Shown piece by piece: positions 11,401 through 24,932 of a stretch of 64,000 nucleotides of DNA. Source of the DNA: Varroa destructor (taxonomy: Eukaryota > Arthropoda > Arachnida > Mesostigmata > Varroidae); contig NW_019211457.1 of NCBI RefSeq assembly GCF_002443255.2, positions 45,425,775 to 45,489,774 of the forward strand, read 5' to 3'. The notes beneath the pieces were generated by a model. It made no database searches. It was not told where the DNA came from and was given only the letters and a program-made list of their open reading frames with translations. Within the stretch, counting starts at the first letter, position 1; every line of letters starts with the position of its first letter. The position numbers and the translations under genes were made by a program.

Positions 11401-14400
11401 GGATCACCCATATACGTAACGGATGTACTTCGGATGAGAAAGGGAAAATAGATGCTTTGGGTAGCACGAGCGTATCCATCGTAAGAGAAAAGCTTGGCAG
11501 CGGGCTTCGCTTAAGCTCCCAAAAGTCTGAAGCTCTCTGAACCTTTCGTCGACTTGGCAAGCTGCATCAAAGATCATGACTTCCGCTGTAATCTCCGGAA
11601 CAGCCCAGCCTTTATCTGGTCACCCCTGTCGACTTCCTCGCTTTCTCGTGATATCGTACGCTTCCTTGTAAACCCCCTCATCTGCCCCACTAGTTTACCC
11701 CCATCAACGGCCCCTTCCCGACCCAATAAGACTCTTGCGTTCTTTTTCCTCAATCGTCTCCTCCTTTTCTTCACTTATGCTTCCGTTACTTAGCAACCCC
11801 CTCGTCCTAGCTTGGTGGGGGCGGTTCTTCCAAGAAGCACCGCACTCGCCATGGCGACTATATCATTCGGAGATGGGTCACCCGGTTGCTGGTACGCGTG
11901 CCACGTCTCCTCCATTGTCATTTGTGGTAATTCACGCAGTGGTACAGGCAAACGGGGTCTAAAAGCCTCCACATCGAACGAACCTCTGCGCGCGACACGC
12001 TGCCAAGAGCTCGGTTCAGAGCGTATGAACAAGGAATAAGCTAGTGAGTCATCTTGCCCCTCGGGATTTTAGCTCCGACAGGGAGACGCGGTGGTCGCGA
12101 ACATCCTGACAACATCGAGTTCATCCACTCCCTCTTTAGCGTAGTTTGCCTCTCCCTCTCATATGCACTAGTCACGATCTCCGGCACCATCTGGCGCGCT
12201 CTTGAACTCGAGATTATTCGAAGACAGTACACACGCAGGCACACGGGCAGACATAGCCTGAGTTTGTCCCAAAACTTCCCCAAAGTTGTGTGTAAGTTTT
12301 CGTTTGTATATAGCGACGTAGCGGCCCCTAGGCGCTCTCCATATCGGCCGAGGGCCGCACCTGTTCAATTGGATTCGCCCCTTCTCGACTCAACCCGGTT
12401 CGTTCCACTAACACTAATACCACTCGTGCTTTACCTCATTGTAGGTTTCCATTGGCATAGCTTCTTTTCAGTGCCTGCTGCATTGGCTCCGTCATTACTC
12501 GTTCGTGATCAAGCCTGCTTCGTCCAGTGTACACACAGACGACACGTACTATACCAACACTCATTCATAGCCATGCGTACGATGCTGTGTTCGGCACTGG
12601 TGTTAGAGCTACGCCGTGGTAAAGGAACATTGCTTTCCATTCATTGCATTTCTAAGCTCAGTCTTGCGTTGGATGCTCGTATACAGTTGTACATTGCCTT
12701 CTGGCACCTGGACCAAGGCGGAACGAACTTCGCTCCCCCGGACAGTATGGGAGTTTAGCAGCTCTCGCTTCGTCAATAAAGACAAGTTTAATGTACTCGA
12801 TTAGGATTGGCATTGACTAGAGAAAGGGATCGGTGCGTGGGGGAGACTAAATAGTGCGTTGCAGAATTGAAGTCGTCTAATGGCTTTGATGATAAGGCCG
12901 CATTGCATCTAATGGTATCTATTTTATATTCATCGTTGTGTAAAGCAGAGCAGATTGATCTACCATTGTTGCACCAAATCGACCGCATACCTTGTTTCCA
13001 TTATTCCACCTTTGTTGAAATTGACGCAGCATTGTATACAGAAATTTATTAATAAAATGAACGATTTTAAATCAAATTACTGTTCAAGTTTGCTGGATGG
13101 TTCAGAGAGATGTCGATGGCTTATTTGCTTACGAAATCTGACGAGGGAGAAAACTGCCGTCCATGTTTCAATGGTTGATCTTAGCAGGGACACGCTTTTC
13201 TGCAAATTAAAGTTCCTTTTAATACTTAATCTCTTCTCACGATGGCGAAAACATAACATTAAATGTTCTCATTTCAATGAGTGGAAACAAAGCAATCTTC
13301 TGGCGTGACACACATGTTCCCAGGTGGCACCCTGGATAATATCAGGTGGATTTCTGCAGGGTCCTCTTCGGGCAACGCGAGAGCGACTGACAGCTGAGGT
13401 CGACTCGTACAAACCAAAAAAAAGACGAGTAAAACAGGAGCAAGGAACGGTCGAGGAGCTAACGGCAATTCAAGCTGCCATGATACGTTCTCCATTGTGG
13501 ACCAACGGTTATCAATTAGCTGCTTAGGTATTTTACCTACCGCCTATTTCTCGTCTGTTCGTCGAATAGGCGTCTTCATCGATCGCTCGCTGTCGACTTG
13601 ACTTGTAGCTATTTTCTATAATTCTACGGTATCCCCAGAGCAGTTTCACCCTATGCCGCCTGCTTGCCTGCCTTTCTCCCTGTCTAATGATGATATTCAG
13701 ACTTTCAATGTGACACTCAGGAGTCAGGTGGCATTTCTTCTCCAATCCCTGGCCAGATGTGTATGCGTCTCTCATAGCATAACACTACACAGTCAGCAGA
13801 ATAGCACATAAAACAAAGGAATCAGTGGCGGCAAACGTTAAAAACCGCCACAGTCACAGACAGGAGTTCAGCAGGTGTAAAGGCCAGTAGTGCTCCGCAC
13901 TCGCTCGGAGTAGCACAGTCCATGCCAGCGCTATGTTGTTCGGTCGTCGGCATTGACTGTCCGGAGACCCAGTCGAACCATGGTTGACTAGTGAATGTCT
14001 TCGCCAGACCGTGTGCGAAAGCTTCTCTAGTCAGCGTTCCCCATCCAGCTGCGTTAGTACCTTGCGCCCATCCGAGCGCCAGCGGCAGGTAGCACGGGTG
14101 GACCTAGCGGATCTGCTGTCATAGTTGGCTAGTGGAATGTGGCAGTCCTCTGCATAAACCCTATTCGAATAGATCGGTGACCGCCAAGCGCAACGGGAGA
14201 GTGGTCCTGGGCTCTATAAGGACATGGTGCTATTATGGAGAGATACAGGCCATTGTGGCAGTAGGACCAACCGTGGTACTGGTATAGGTAGTAGCGGTAG
14301 CTCCCAACGGACCACCAGTCAAAGCATATGTTGTTTAGGACTGCTGTTGATGTTGAGAGGCTTCTACCCTGTTGACTAAGCACACCTGGCAGGCCCTATA

Positions 14401-17400
14401 CATTTGGCGAGCACTTTTGAGGGGTACATAAAAGGTTTCGACAATATATGATAGATACGGACTATGTTCTTGAGAATTGTACATATCATCCAGTGACAGC
14501 TTATATCAAATGACTTAATAAGAAATGGACAATTATTCGTTGGCATTCTAAAATGTATTTTAGTGTTTTCCAATCAATGCGATGGGACCGCATCATTAAG
14601 TTACGTAAGTCGTTCTCTCTAATGAGTGTACATAATAAATAATATCAGAAGAATGTTCTGGGCGCCTTTGCCAGCCATTTTTCTTTAGAACGCGCGAACT
14701 CTCCGATACAAGCGTCCCCACCAAGCATCACAATTACTTTTAAGATTATCTGTTTGGCCAGACAGAAACGATGACTTCAAAGACGCTTACGTTATCAAAC
14801 CCTATTCGTTTACCCTAAATATGGTTAATATCTCGTGTCATATATGTTTCACCCATAGACCCGTTTCCTGCCCATAAGTTCACCTCAACTTCTTTTTCAT
14901 CGAGCCTGTCTCAATAGCAGACATACGCATATTGCACAGTGCAGGTACTCGGCTCTAATTCTATATTTTCTAGTACACCAGTTCTTCCTCTGCACTTTAT
15001 TGGCGTTCCGAAGACGTTTCAGACATCACCGTTGCTTAGCTCTTCTGCCACTGCTGCGCAAGGCCCATTTTTCTCATAGCGACGTTGTGCCCACGATGGG
15101 ACGGCGCGATGGAAGTACCAATAGCGATGGCAGCCAAGACGGCAAAAGCAGACATTTCCCACCATCCCGGCGTTACTTGCTAAGCTAGGTACACTAACAA
15201 TGAATCAGCAGGCACTGTTCGTTGTTCTTTTTTCGCCTCACAGCCGGCGGCCAGCTTGACGTCGAACTTCGGTCGCGTCTGTCCGCCGGCCGACCGGTCT
15301 GTCTATTGTGGCTGTAGGAGCGGACGAGTGATAGAGAGCGACGGCGGATGACACCGATGCGAAACCATTGCAAGAATGGCACATAGTAAGTATATAGTAT
15401 AGACTCACCCCGGTAAAGACGACAAGTGCTGCAGCTGGGGACTAACGACGCCGTCATCGAGCCGGGCGTCCGAGCGGCACCGAATGGAGCCAGCGCATAA
15501 CAGCTACGCCGGTTTCACTTAATCTTCGCCCGCCCTTTACAGGTGCGTAACAGCTCGCCAGCCGAGTTGTTGGTACTTGTAGTGGTGACGGCGCTACGAT
15601 CCACTGCGTTGTGGTCGTCGACGTAGTGAACGCCGGCTTCTCTCACTTCCATTGCTACCCTGAGACTGGATCTGAAGGAACGCCACAATGGAACGAATAC
15701 GCAGCACCGACGGCAGCGCCTTTGACGTCGAGTTGAAGACGCTGTGGGTTCATCGCCTCGTCTTGCCGTCGAAGTACCTTGCCTGGCAAAACAAAGCAGC
15801 AACAACCAAGAACACGGAGCGAGTCATACGAATCAGCGGACTGCCGAAACCGTCGTTTGTCGAACCAGCGACTAGCAAAGCTTCACAGAAGAACCCTGGA
15901 CAGAAACGCGAGTGCTATTGCCTGTATGAACATCTATGGCGAGGTGGATAGACACGGCGAGATCCACACGCTGGCATGTAGTAGGTGCGGGACCTGAGAC
16001 CCTTGAATGGAGCCTATATGTAATAGTGGTATTGTGCTAGCGACGCATACAACCAGGATGGACTCAGCGGACGACAACTGAAATATTATGAGCGTCATAA
16101 GAACAGCGTCACACAGCCGGCTTCACGGGAGTCGCGACGCCATCGCCGGCGAATCCCCACCGCATTAAGCATAATAGGAACGATGTGTTTAGTAAAATTC
16201 TGCAATTACCAGGATACGCTCAGGTGTTGCTATTGTGGCTGCTGCTGTCACTGGCAACCGACGCAGCTACCATCAACGGCTCAGATAGCACCAGCTCTGC
16301 TTCTCGTCATGTGCGTTTTCTGTGCTGTTTATTCTTTCTTTAACTGCGGCCGAACACAGCGCAAAGTCAGGGGAAGGCGGTTACGAAGTAGCTTGGCTTC
16401 TGCCTCAGATCTGTTCGCCACGTTGATATTCTAATTTACCCATATACATACTTAACACAACTAGATATGTATGTAACATTGTCTTACGAACGTGTGAGGA
16501 AATAATTGAGCTTTTTTTTTTTGCTGAAAGCTACTGTCCCTTTCAGCTAAGGCAAGCTTTCGGTTTCTATCCACCTCGTTGAAGCACTTCGAAAACACGA
16601 CCTTACCAAGTTCGTTGTCGCACAGACGATTCGCCGAAATTTAAAAAAACTTCTTGGCATGACTCTTTGCTAGTATTTTTGCCATAGCTATTGCTTGTAC
16701 CTGATAATATCATTGTGACTCGATTCTCCGTGACAACACTCGATAGATGGTACTGGCGTAGCTACGTAATGTTTCACATCACCCAAAACTCGAATGAAAC
16801 CCCATGGAATAGTGATAGAAGCACCATGCGCTAGGTTCTACTAGAAGCTGCTGCTCGTTTCCAACCTATAACGCTAGCTGTCTGCGGCAGCAGGTGTTCT
16901 AAATAGAAAAATATAGTATAGATAAAGACAGTCAAGATTCCGCCGTTCATATTCCAGTCGCTTCAGGTACAGGATAGCATCGATGAGGTCCATGAACCCG
17001 CCTCCGATCTGTTCCGACGCTACTGTCCTTCTAGCGCTAATAGAAGTTTGTTGTATCAACCGGTTTTATGATTGTGACCTGACTCGTATTAGAGTTGACG
17101 CGATCACCGGCGCCGTTGTTGTAACGCTGGAACTATTGTTTGTCGATGATCATTTTGATGAATCGCGTTCTGTTGTCCGTCTTAGTCTCCATTTTCTCTA
17201 TATAGCTTAACCCGTATGACATGATCTTTTCGTTACTGTGATACGTTGGTCAATAGCAAATTATATAAATATTTGTATTACGCTAGTTGATGTGCTAAGA
17301 GAACATAACATGACGCTAAGGGCAGCTCTGTCGGAGAGGTAAGTTCTGCCGCTGCAATTCTTCCGCTGAAGCGGCCTTCAACGAATAGCGATGTCATCGG

Positions 17401-17713
17401 ATGACGCCACTACCGGGAGGAGCTCGACTCTCGGTTGACGTGTTATTTGGCATTTTTCAACGTCGATGGTCGCTGTCGGCCACAAGCGTTGGCTGGCCGC
17501 GTGGCGAGCAAGGCCATCGACACATAGCGCACCTGTGTCGGCCGCCATTCAGTAAACACCTTCGAGGCTCAACATATCATATACACGCGTATAATGATGC
17601 CCACAAATATCAAGAGACGGCATAGTGCCGTAGCACAGGTCAGCGGCTCAGCCCACTTAAGAATTTAGCCTGTCTAGTTTGACCTTGAATTCTGTTATGG
17701 GTTAATATTCTAA

Positions 17714-17729
17714 CCCCCCCCCCCCCCCC
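17714..17729. repeat. Poly-C tract (C16)
   Basis: Sixteen consecutive C residues are flanked by AT-rich sequence on the left and CT-rich sequence on the right. Confidence 0.95.
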
Positions 17730-20700
17730 TCCTTTGAGTACGCCCCCTCCTTTGTCACAGCAAAAGAGACCTAAACCTTTATATATGAAACGCCAAACAT
17801 ACATAAATAGGCACTATAGTACACAACGCTTATTAATAGTAGTACAATCATATTACACTTTAATCAGCTATAGTACTAGTAGCGCATCGTAAAAAAAGTT
17901 GCCGTCACTAAGCCCAGCTTAGTAACGATCGCTGTGGATCGACTGAAGGACGAGCAACAACCCGACGAATTGTCGGCGTCAATCGACCATAGAATCTATT
18001 CCCGCTATAGACTGTACATCAATCAGTACCAAAGCACACTACAACATTAGCGTTGCGTCCAATTAACCTACCCTAATCACTAATATATGTACATATTATT
18101 ATTATTGAGAACTGCTCGTATATAAATATATTAGCGTACTAACTGAAAGTCTAACCATCAGCTTTGTCACTGCATTTGAATATTTCTAAACGCTGAGTGC
18201 GCAACCCGTGACCGACGTTCCGCCGGTGCCGTTGTGGCCACTTCCCGTATTCAGTTTGAAGGCCACTGTCGGCATGTCTGAGTTCATGACGCTGACGCTT
18301 GACGTGATACGCCGCTAGAGGAACTAGGTGCGTTGGCAGCAGCGGAAAAAGCAGTAAAACAATGGCTGGCGTCTCGTCATCGGGTAATTGTCAAATATGG
18401 CGGTCCCTTCCTTGTACTTTTTCTCATTGATCATCCTTGTATTCGTACCGTGCCGGTCGCATTAACTGGGCTGCCGATGTATCGACACTGTAGACGCTTT
18501 ACATTATACATGACTAGAAGATTTGCATATGCACGTACGCATAGAGCAATAATAGATAATGTCATGAAATTGCAGTTGTTGTACGAGTTCTCATCTTCTT
18601 TGCAATCGTCACCACAGTCATAGTCTTCATCATCGTCAAATGATTTTGGGCCGTTCGACAACGCGTACTAAATGTCGCGTATAATAACTATATAGCATGT
18701 CCCTGCTGCACGGCTGAAATAGGTGGATCGCGTATTCTTTCGTTCTGTATACAGGAGTGTAATATGGTTCACGTTGATCTATGGTGACAACGGAAACCAT
18801 CGTGATATTTGTATCATTAAATATGGTAACCACAACAACTGTAGAAAAACTTTAGCTATCGGTCAAGCACTCGATGGCGGCGGAGCTGACGTTTTTATAT
18901 TAATTACCACCATATTCCGCTGGTGCTATTGGCGAAGACTTGCGTACAATTCACTCACCAGGACACGCTCAGCCCATTATGCAAATAGGTGCTTCGGAAG
19001 AATATCCTCGACCCTTCTGGGTCGGCTCTATTTGGCAGCATTGACGCCGCCCCGTCTGTGTCCTGTAATCACGTGGTAATTTCTACAGTCGCTGCTACCG
19101 CTCTATCTTCCATTCGAATAATTCTCCTACGGGAAGTTGTAACTATTTGCTCACTGGCTATTGCTATAGTAATGAACGGGACAAATCGATGTTTTATCTG
19201 CAGCTCCGCTGGCAGAATCACTCTCAAAATGTCGATCCTTTGCCTGCATTCACCGCGTGGTCGCACGGTCGGTCTTTGTTTTTGCGCGTGTTTTCTATTA
19301 TATTCTACGAAGCTGCGTGCTCGCCGGCATTCTGTCACGTCACTTGTCAAAGCATAGTCCTCAATGGCTTCACCGCGTCATGCTGTTCATGTACATCTAC
19401 GTTAACGGGAAGGTGCAAAAAATAGATCTGCTGAGGGAGCTACGAACGAAGTTGCAAGCCGGCGGCGTTAACGTTACGTTTAAACATGAACAATGTGGGC
19501 AACTGGACGCGACGCTGCTATTACTACGAACGCCATCTCGGGAATGTCTGCCGCAAGCCGCTAGGAGAAGTGCCTATTTTTCCTTGTCGGACGATGACAA
19601 CTTTCAGTATGAAAAACACTTCTGTTAGTATAAGGACTTGTGTTGCCTGTCCAAGCAAAGATGGCGCGCTACCTCCGTATCTATGCTATTGCTAGCAAGA
19701 GGAAATGTCTGTAAAGAGGAAATAGAAAGAAGGCGCTGCCTTTTCCAATGCCAAAATGATGAGATCCTCGCTGGAGGGATAACCGCAACTCAAGTGACGT
19801 GTGGTGACGTCACGGCCCGGCAAAGTCACCGCCCTTGGCGGCCGCTCTTCCTTAGGGTGGGTCACCAGAGAAATCTATGGTTACTAGCGAGAGCTTGTTC
19901 TCGTGGAGCGTAAAACACGAGATAATGCTAAACGCTGAGTTCTGAATGTTCAACGTTTACCTGCCCCTGCTCTTGATCTTATCGAGGCGCGGCACCGTAG
20001 CTCACTACAGGCGGATGAGTAAAGTAGGTCTGGTAGAGACGCTTCTGCCGCTGTTGATGTTAACCTGCATCCAAAGAAAGATCACTTTGGGAGGCGATTG
20101 TCGCTTTGTGCCGTTTCTCGTATCCTCCACGGTTCTGTCCAGCTTGTGCAGACGAAAAGGTTAAGCCGACGAAAATGTACTTCCAATCAAAGTTTTACGA
20201 AAATGATAACACGCTGATGTTTTTTTCTAAAGGTCTTTCCAGTAGTGCCAGTCGAGATTCTTTGCAATATAGTGTACTACGGAACACACACAACCGTTAA
20301 CCTGTGAGACTGACTAACTCGATATATTTAAGTGGTTCGAGCGTAGCTTGAACCAGCGTGAAACCATTAGCGGCCCGGACCCATGCACGGGCGGTATTTT
20401 CACCTGTGTCACACAAACAGCGTCCTGTCATCTCATTCAGGCCGTTAACTTATGAGCCTTCATTCATACCGGAAATATTACTCCGATGCATACTCGTCTG
20501 TGCCTGCAGCTCTTCTGATAGGGTTGCGTTTAAAACCAGTAGCTCGGCTGTATTGTTGCCGTGAAAGTTGTTCCGGTAGAAAGATGGATGCTGACTGCTG
20601 TGACGAATACGGCGACAAGGACTACAAAAATAACAACTACGGCCCATGATGGTGACAACCGTTTTTGTTTGCGTTCAACATAAGCGGTGACGCCACGGCG

Positions 20701-21891
20701 CGCTCGAACACTCGGCTATTCTAACTATGCGCAAAAACACAGATATAGAAAGATTAAATAGATGCATACGTACCTAAAGCAAGTAGCGGTCTATCCATGT
20801 TCCATACAGATGCTTATTGTAAGGTTAGCGCTTTTACCGTCAACACTGGTTCAGTGAGCGCCCTGTGATAACCCTTAGGCTATAGATGGGGCATGATTGA
20901 CCCGTGGTTGAACTATGGTCAGTTATGGTTGGTTACCAAAGATGATAACATGAAGAAATTTCCTTCGCTAAACGAAAATAAAACGAGGTGGGAGTATGGT
21001 TGGTGCTTAAAATGCACGCAGGAAGCACAGTACAGAATGCAGTAGTAGAAATAGGGTGTGTCTTCACAAGAACCCAACCTGCCTGGGTGTGTGTATATGT
21101 TTGCTGAATCCCCGCCCTGGCCAAGCAGATCTGCTTTAGTAACACAATCGCTGAGATGGCTGTTGAATGCAGAATGTAGAAACATGTAGCAGACAGTATG
21201 TCTCTAAAAATGCGCACCAACATGCTAAGGTTCTTCAACTCGAGCGGAGAGCTAGAAGGGTTTCCTTATTTGTAGAAAGATCCGCTGAATACCAAAAAAC
21301 ATCGTATCATATGCGTTCTATGGTGTGATAGTTGAAATTCGTAGTATATAATAATATTACTTCTAGCGTATAGCATTCTACTATTCAGGCGTAGTGGTTG
21401 GGTTAACAAGTTGGCGCATGACGCCAGAATAGTCAATATCTGATATTCAAAGAGACCTATTTCCTTACTGGTTAAGCATATATATTTTTTTCTATGTCGT
21501 TGATTTGATGCATTACTATCTTACGCACATACGGAACATTCTATACTTTAAAGACCCATTTTCTCTTTCATCGAAGTTTAGATCGCTATTGAGAAGAACT
21601 TTTTAGCTAATATCGCTTGGAATTGAGTAGCTTCTGTACCTTATGAAAATTGTTTTCATAGCGTTTCTGGGTATCTTGCTCTATAAAATATACCGAAAGA
21701 TACAAAATGGTATCATTTGCGAAGAGTACCTTATCACATCTATACTGTTGTTGGCGCTGTCGAGCCGGGAGAACCGTAGAATGAAGGGGATCTAACTACT
21801 GCTAATAGAGACTAATGCGTATGATGCTTGGACGCCTCTCGCTCTATTCGTGCGTACGACTAAATTAAGCTTAAACCGCTATTCATTTTCT

Positions 21892-21906
21892 GCAGCAGCA
21901 GCAGCA
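21892..21906. repeat. (CAG)n short run
   Basis: Five CAG units in intron 1 with no coding context. Confidence 0.9.
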
Positions 21907-22101
21907 TTGACGAGCACTTCCCACTTTCCCCAATTGGGTCTTTAGTGCGCGACTGGGCATACCAATAAAATTGGGCGACATATCACCAAAAGTAAACGTC
22001 ACCCACAATGAGCTAAAGCTATCGTGATCTAAAGTAAATTCGCTGCAGGGAGAATCAGTCCTAGCTCTAGCCGATGCGAGGGGCTATACTTCTTCCGTCG
22101 G

Positions 22102-22118
22102 ATATATATATATATATG
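22102..22118. repeat. (TA)n run
   Basis: A short alternating AT run of about eight units in intron 1. Confidence 0.9.
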
Positions 22119-24861
22119 GCTATGTAATGGAAAAAGAGTATAGCTCTGCCAATCGGAATTAGTGCAGCAACACGTTTCTACGATGTTTATGCGAGGCAAG
22201 CGAACATACGCATCAATGACATTTCAACCATAAAAACGAAAGGTAAAACGAGAGAATCGCCATGGTGTAGATACGAGCACCAAGCCCAATGTTGCGCCGC
22301 CTTAGCCTTGGTAATTGACTATAGAACGGCTGTACGGTTGTTCCATAGCTGAGTCCCGCGGATACTTCGTCGTATGAAGTAATGAATGATAGACGTGTTG
22401 TCGGTCGCATTAAAAAATACCTCACTGCACCCATCCCGCCACAAAGTCTTGTACATATATAAAGCGTATAGACACGAACAAATACGTCACCTCTAACAAC
22501 AACAACTATTTTAGGACGCTCGGCAAAGTCTGCACTTTTCTCTAGCTGTCGCCGCAGACATCTTCCCTAATACATAGAACAAGCTAACTCAACTCGGCTT
22601 TTTTTAACGCATAGAATGAATGAGCTAAACTGGAAGCGCCAGAGAACTTCAAGAACAATGCTCGTGAAAAGATCGAACGCTATACGCGCGGTATCCATCC
22701 GCTCGTCGTGAAATGACCTTGCCCGATGCCAATTCTACGATGTGGCCACCCTCAGCGTCAATTCAATCCGTGGTTTTAAGAATACGTATTAGCCATTCTA
22801 CCCCTCACGCTAGCGTTCTTGGCGCAGTCGTTGACGTCGTTCTGTTATTATCGTGTACAGCTGGCGTCATTGCTGTCGCCCCTTATCTATCTCTGTTGCT
22901 AATTCCAAACACGCCGTTCGGATTCGCCGGTAGAAAACAGTCCGCTGAAACGGTCATTGAGAAGATATGCCACCGTCGTCAGCAGCAATGGCATTAGCAA
23001 CGAAGCAGAACACACACGACGTAAAAACATTTGGCAACGAGACTATCTCTAAGCGTTCGCGAGCATCAATCAGCTAGCAGGTTATAGTGTTATAAGACGT
23101 TCAGCTGCAATCCAGTCCAATAGACAGCCACGGGCGATTCTCTGATCGCGCCGGGCCGCTCCGTCTACCTAACTGTACACCTTGCCTAAGTACCAGCTCA
23201 GAAAGGTTCGAATAAAGTACGATGTTGTAAATATTCGCGGCTGTAGCTACAGGTACCTCATAGTCACGCTTCCCCATATCCGCCAAAGGATGTCGACGCT
23301 GACGAATAGTTTTATGTGTACGATATGTTCTTGTTGCAGTTCGGCTTAATTCTGATAGAACTGGGGCCATAGTTGCAACAGTTAGGTGACGTTACCAGCC
23401 ATTCTCAGCTCGTATCCCAGTCGCCACCACCAGGAACAGGATAAAGAGCAGGGTAACACTGTGCATAATTCAATTCCAGTGGTGAAATACACTTGTGGTG
23501 GTTAGCCGTTTCGTATGGCTTTCGTTGCCCTTATTCCACGGATAAAGTGGGCTACGCGAGCCCCCCAAAATTGGTGTATTTAAGGGTTGCTTGGGGGGAA
23601 TCAGTTGTCGGACGGAGTGCAACTTTTTGCTCAGGGCTGTGAACGGTTAGCATACGGGCAAAACGTTTCTTCGCCGTTATGCGGGATTTTTCTAGTTGAC
23701 GTAGTACTGGTAACATAAGCTGTGTAGATAAAAGAAACGAATATCAGCGTTTAGTGGAATCGGAAAGGTATGACCAAGCTTTAGGTTGCCAATGCGGGTG
23801 TGGCTAAAAGTTACGGGGAGAACCAAAGGTCAGTAGCGGGATACGGCATATGTATCAGACACTGTGAATGCTAAACTCCCACGGAAGCTAGAGGTGATTA
23901 CACGGGTGAGATCTCGTAGCGTGCGACGGTTTCATTGACTGATAATAATAGTTGTTATTAGTATTATATGGAGGTGTTGTGACCTGCTATATATCTTTAT
24001 CGAAGCAAGATATGATAAGACCATGTTGCCCAAGGTAATCTATCTGAACGCAGTGACCACTCCAATAATGGTACGTGATACAGCTGGCGATGCGCTTTCT
24101 AGCGGGTAGCAAAAGTTGCGCGGTACTTCCCGTTGAATCAAACTCTACACAAAGCTCAAAAGAATACACTATTAACATCTATTATGTTCTTAACGAGTAG
24201 AGGAGCAGAGACAGCAGCCGACCTCACGAATATCCAGCGTTCGAGTGAGGCACGCGTCAATCGTCCCTAGGTGAGCTGTCATTGCCACGACTATGAACGA
24301 TGAGCCTCGTCCGGGGTGAGGCCAAGCACTACGTAAAAGAATAGAAACTTGATAAAATGACGCCGACTTTTTTTCTATTGAGAAGCGTTTAGTTACAGTG
24401 ATAATAGTGATACTTATCCGTAACTAGACCGCTATTCAGAGTCGTCGGAAGTCGAATGAAGACTGCAGAGAGAACCTTAGAACTCCGCTTTATATATGGT
24501 TAAGAGTCAGGAAGATTATATGTCCCAGGTAAAGTTCAAGCGAAATAGCGTTCGCGAGCAGTGTGCTTAAGTAATCTTCATTGAGCTTCATTTCGTCTGA
24601 ACGATCACTGATCTCTTTGGCTGGGCTTGGCAGCGACACACCGTCACTTGATTAACAATAAAGCGTAGCTTTTGAACTGCGGCATGTTTTGCTGCCAATG
24701 GACACAGCACTGTGGAACAAAACCGGCCTGACCGTTCAGCTTTTCAGGCATTCAGATACGTCAGGCACCCGGCACCATGCAGGCGTCATCGCGCATCCGT
24801 GCCCGATCCGTTGACGCCAGTCCTAAAGTTCATGATCAGGGCCAGATCGCCGACTGATATT

Positions 24862-24894
24862 CTGTGTTTGTGTGTGTGTATGTGAATGTGTGTA

Positions 24895-24930
<36 letters not shown>
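24862..24930. repeat. (TG)n microsatellite, interrupted at its 5' part
   Basis: A TG-rich stretch with TATG, AATG and ATAGG interruptions becomes an uninterrupted TG run of about 16 units at 24899-24930. The shadow frames reading poly-Val/Cys and poly-His/Thr here are artefacts of the repeat. Confidence 0.95.
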
Positions 24931-24932
<2 letters not shown>

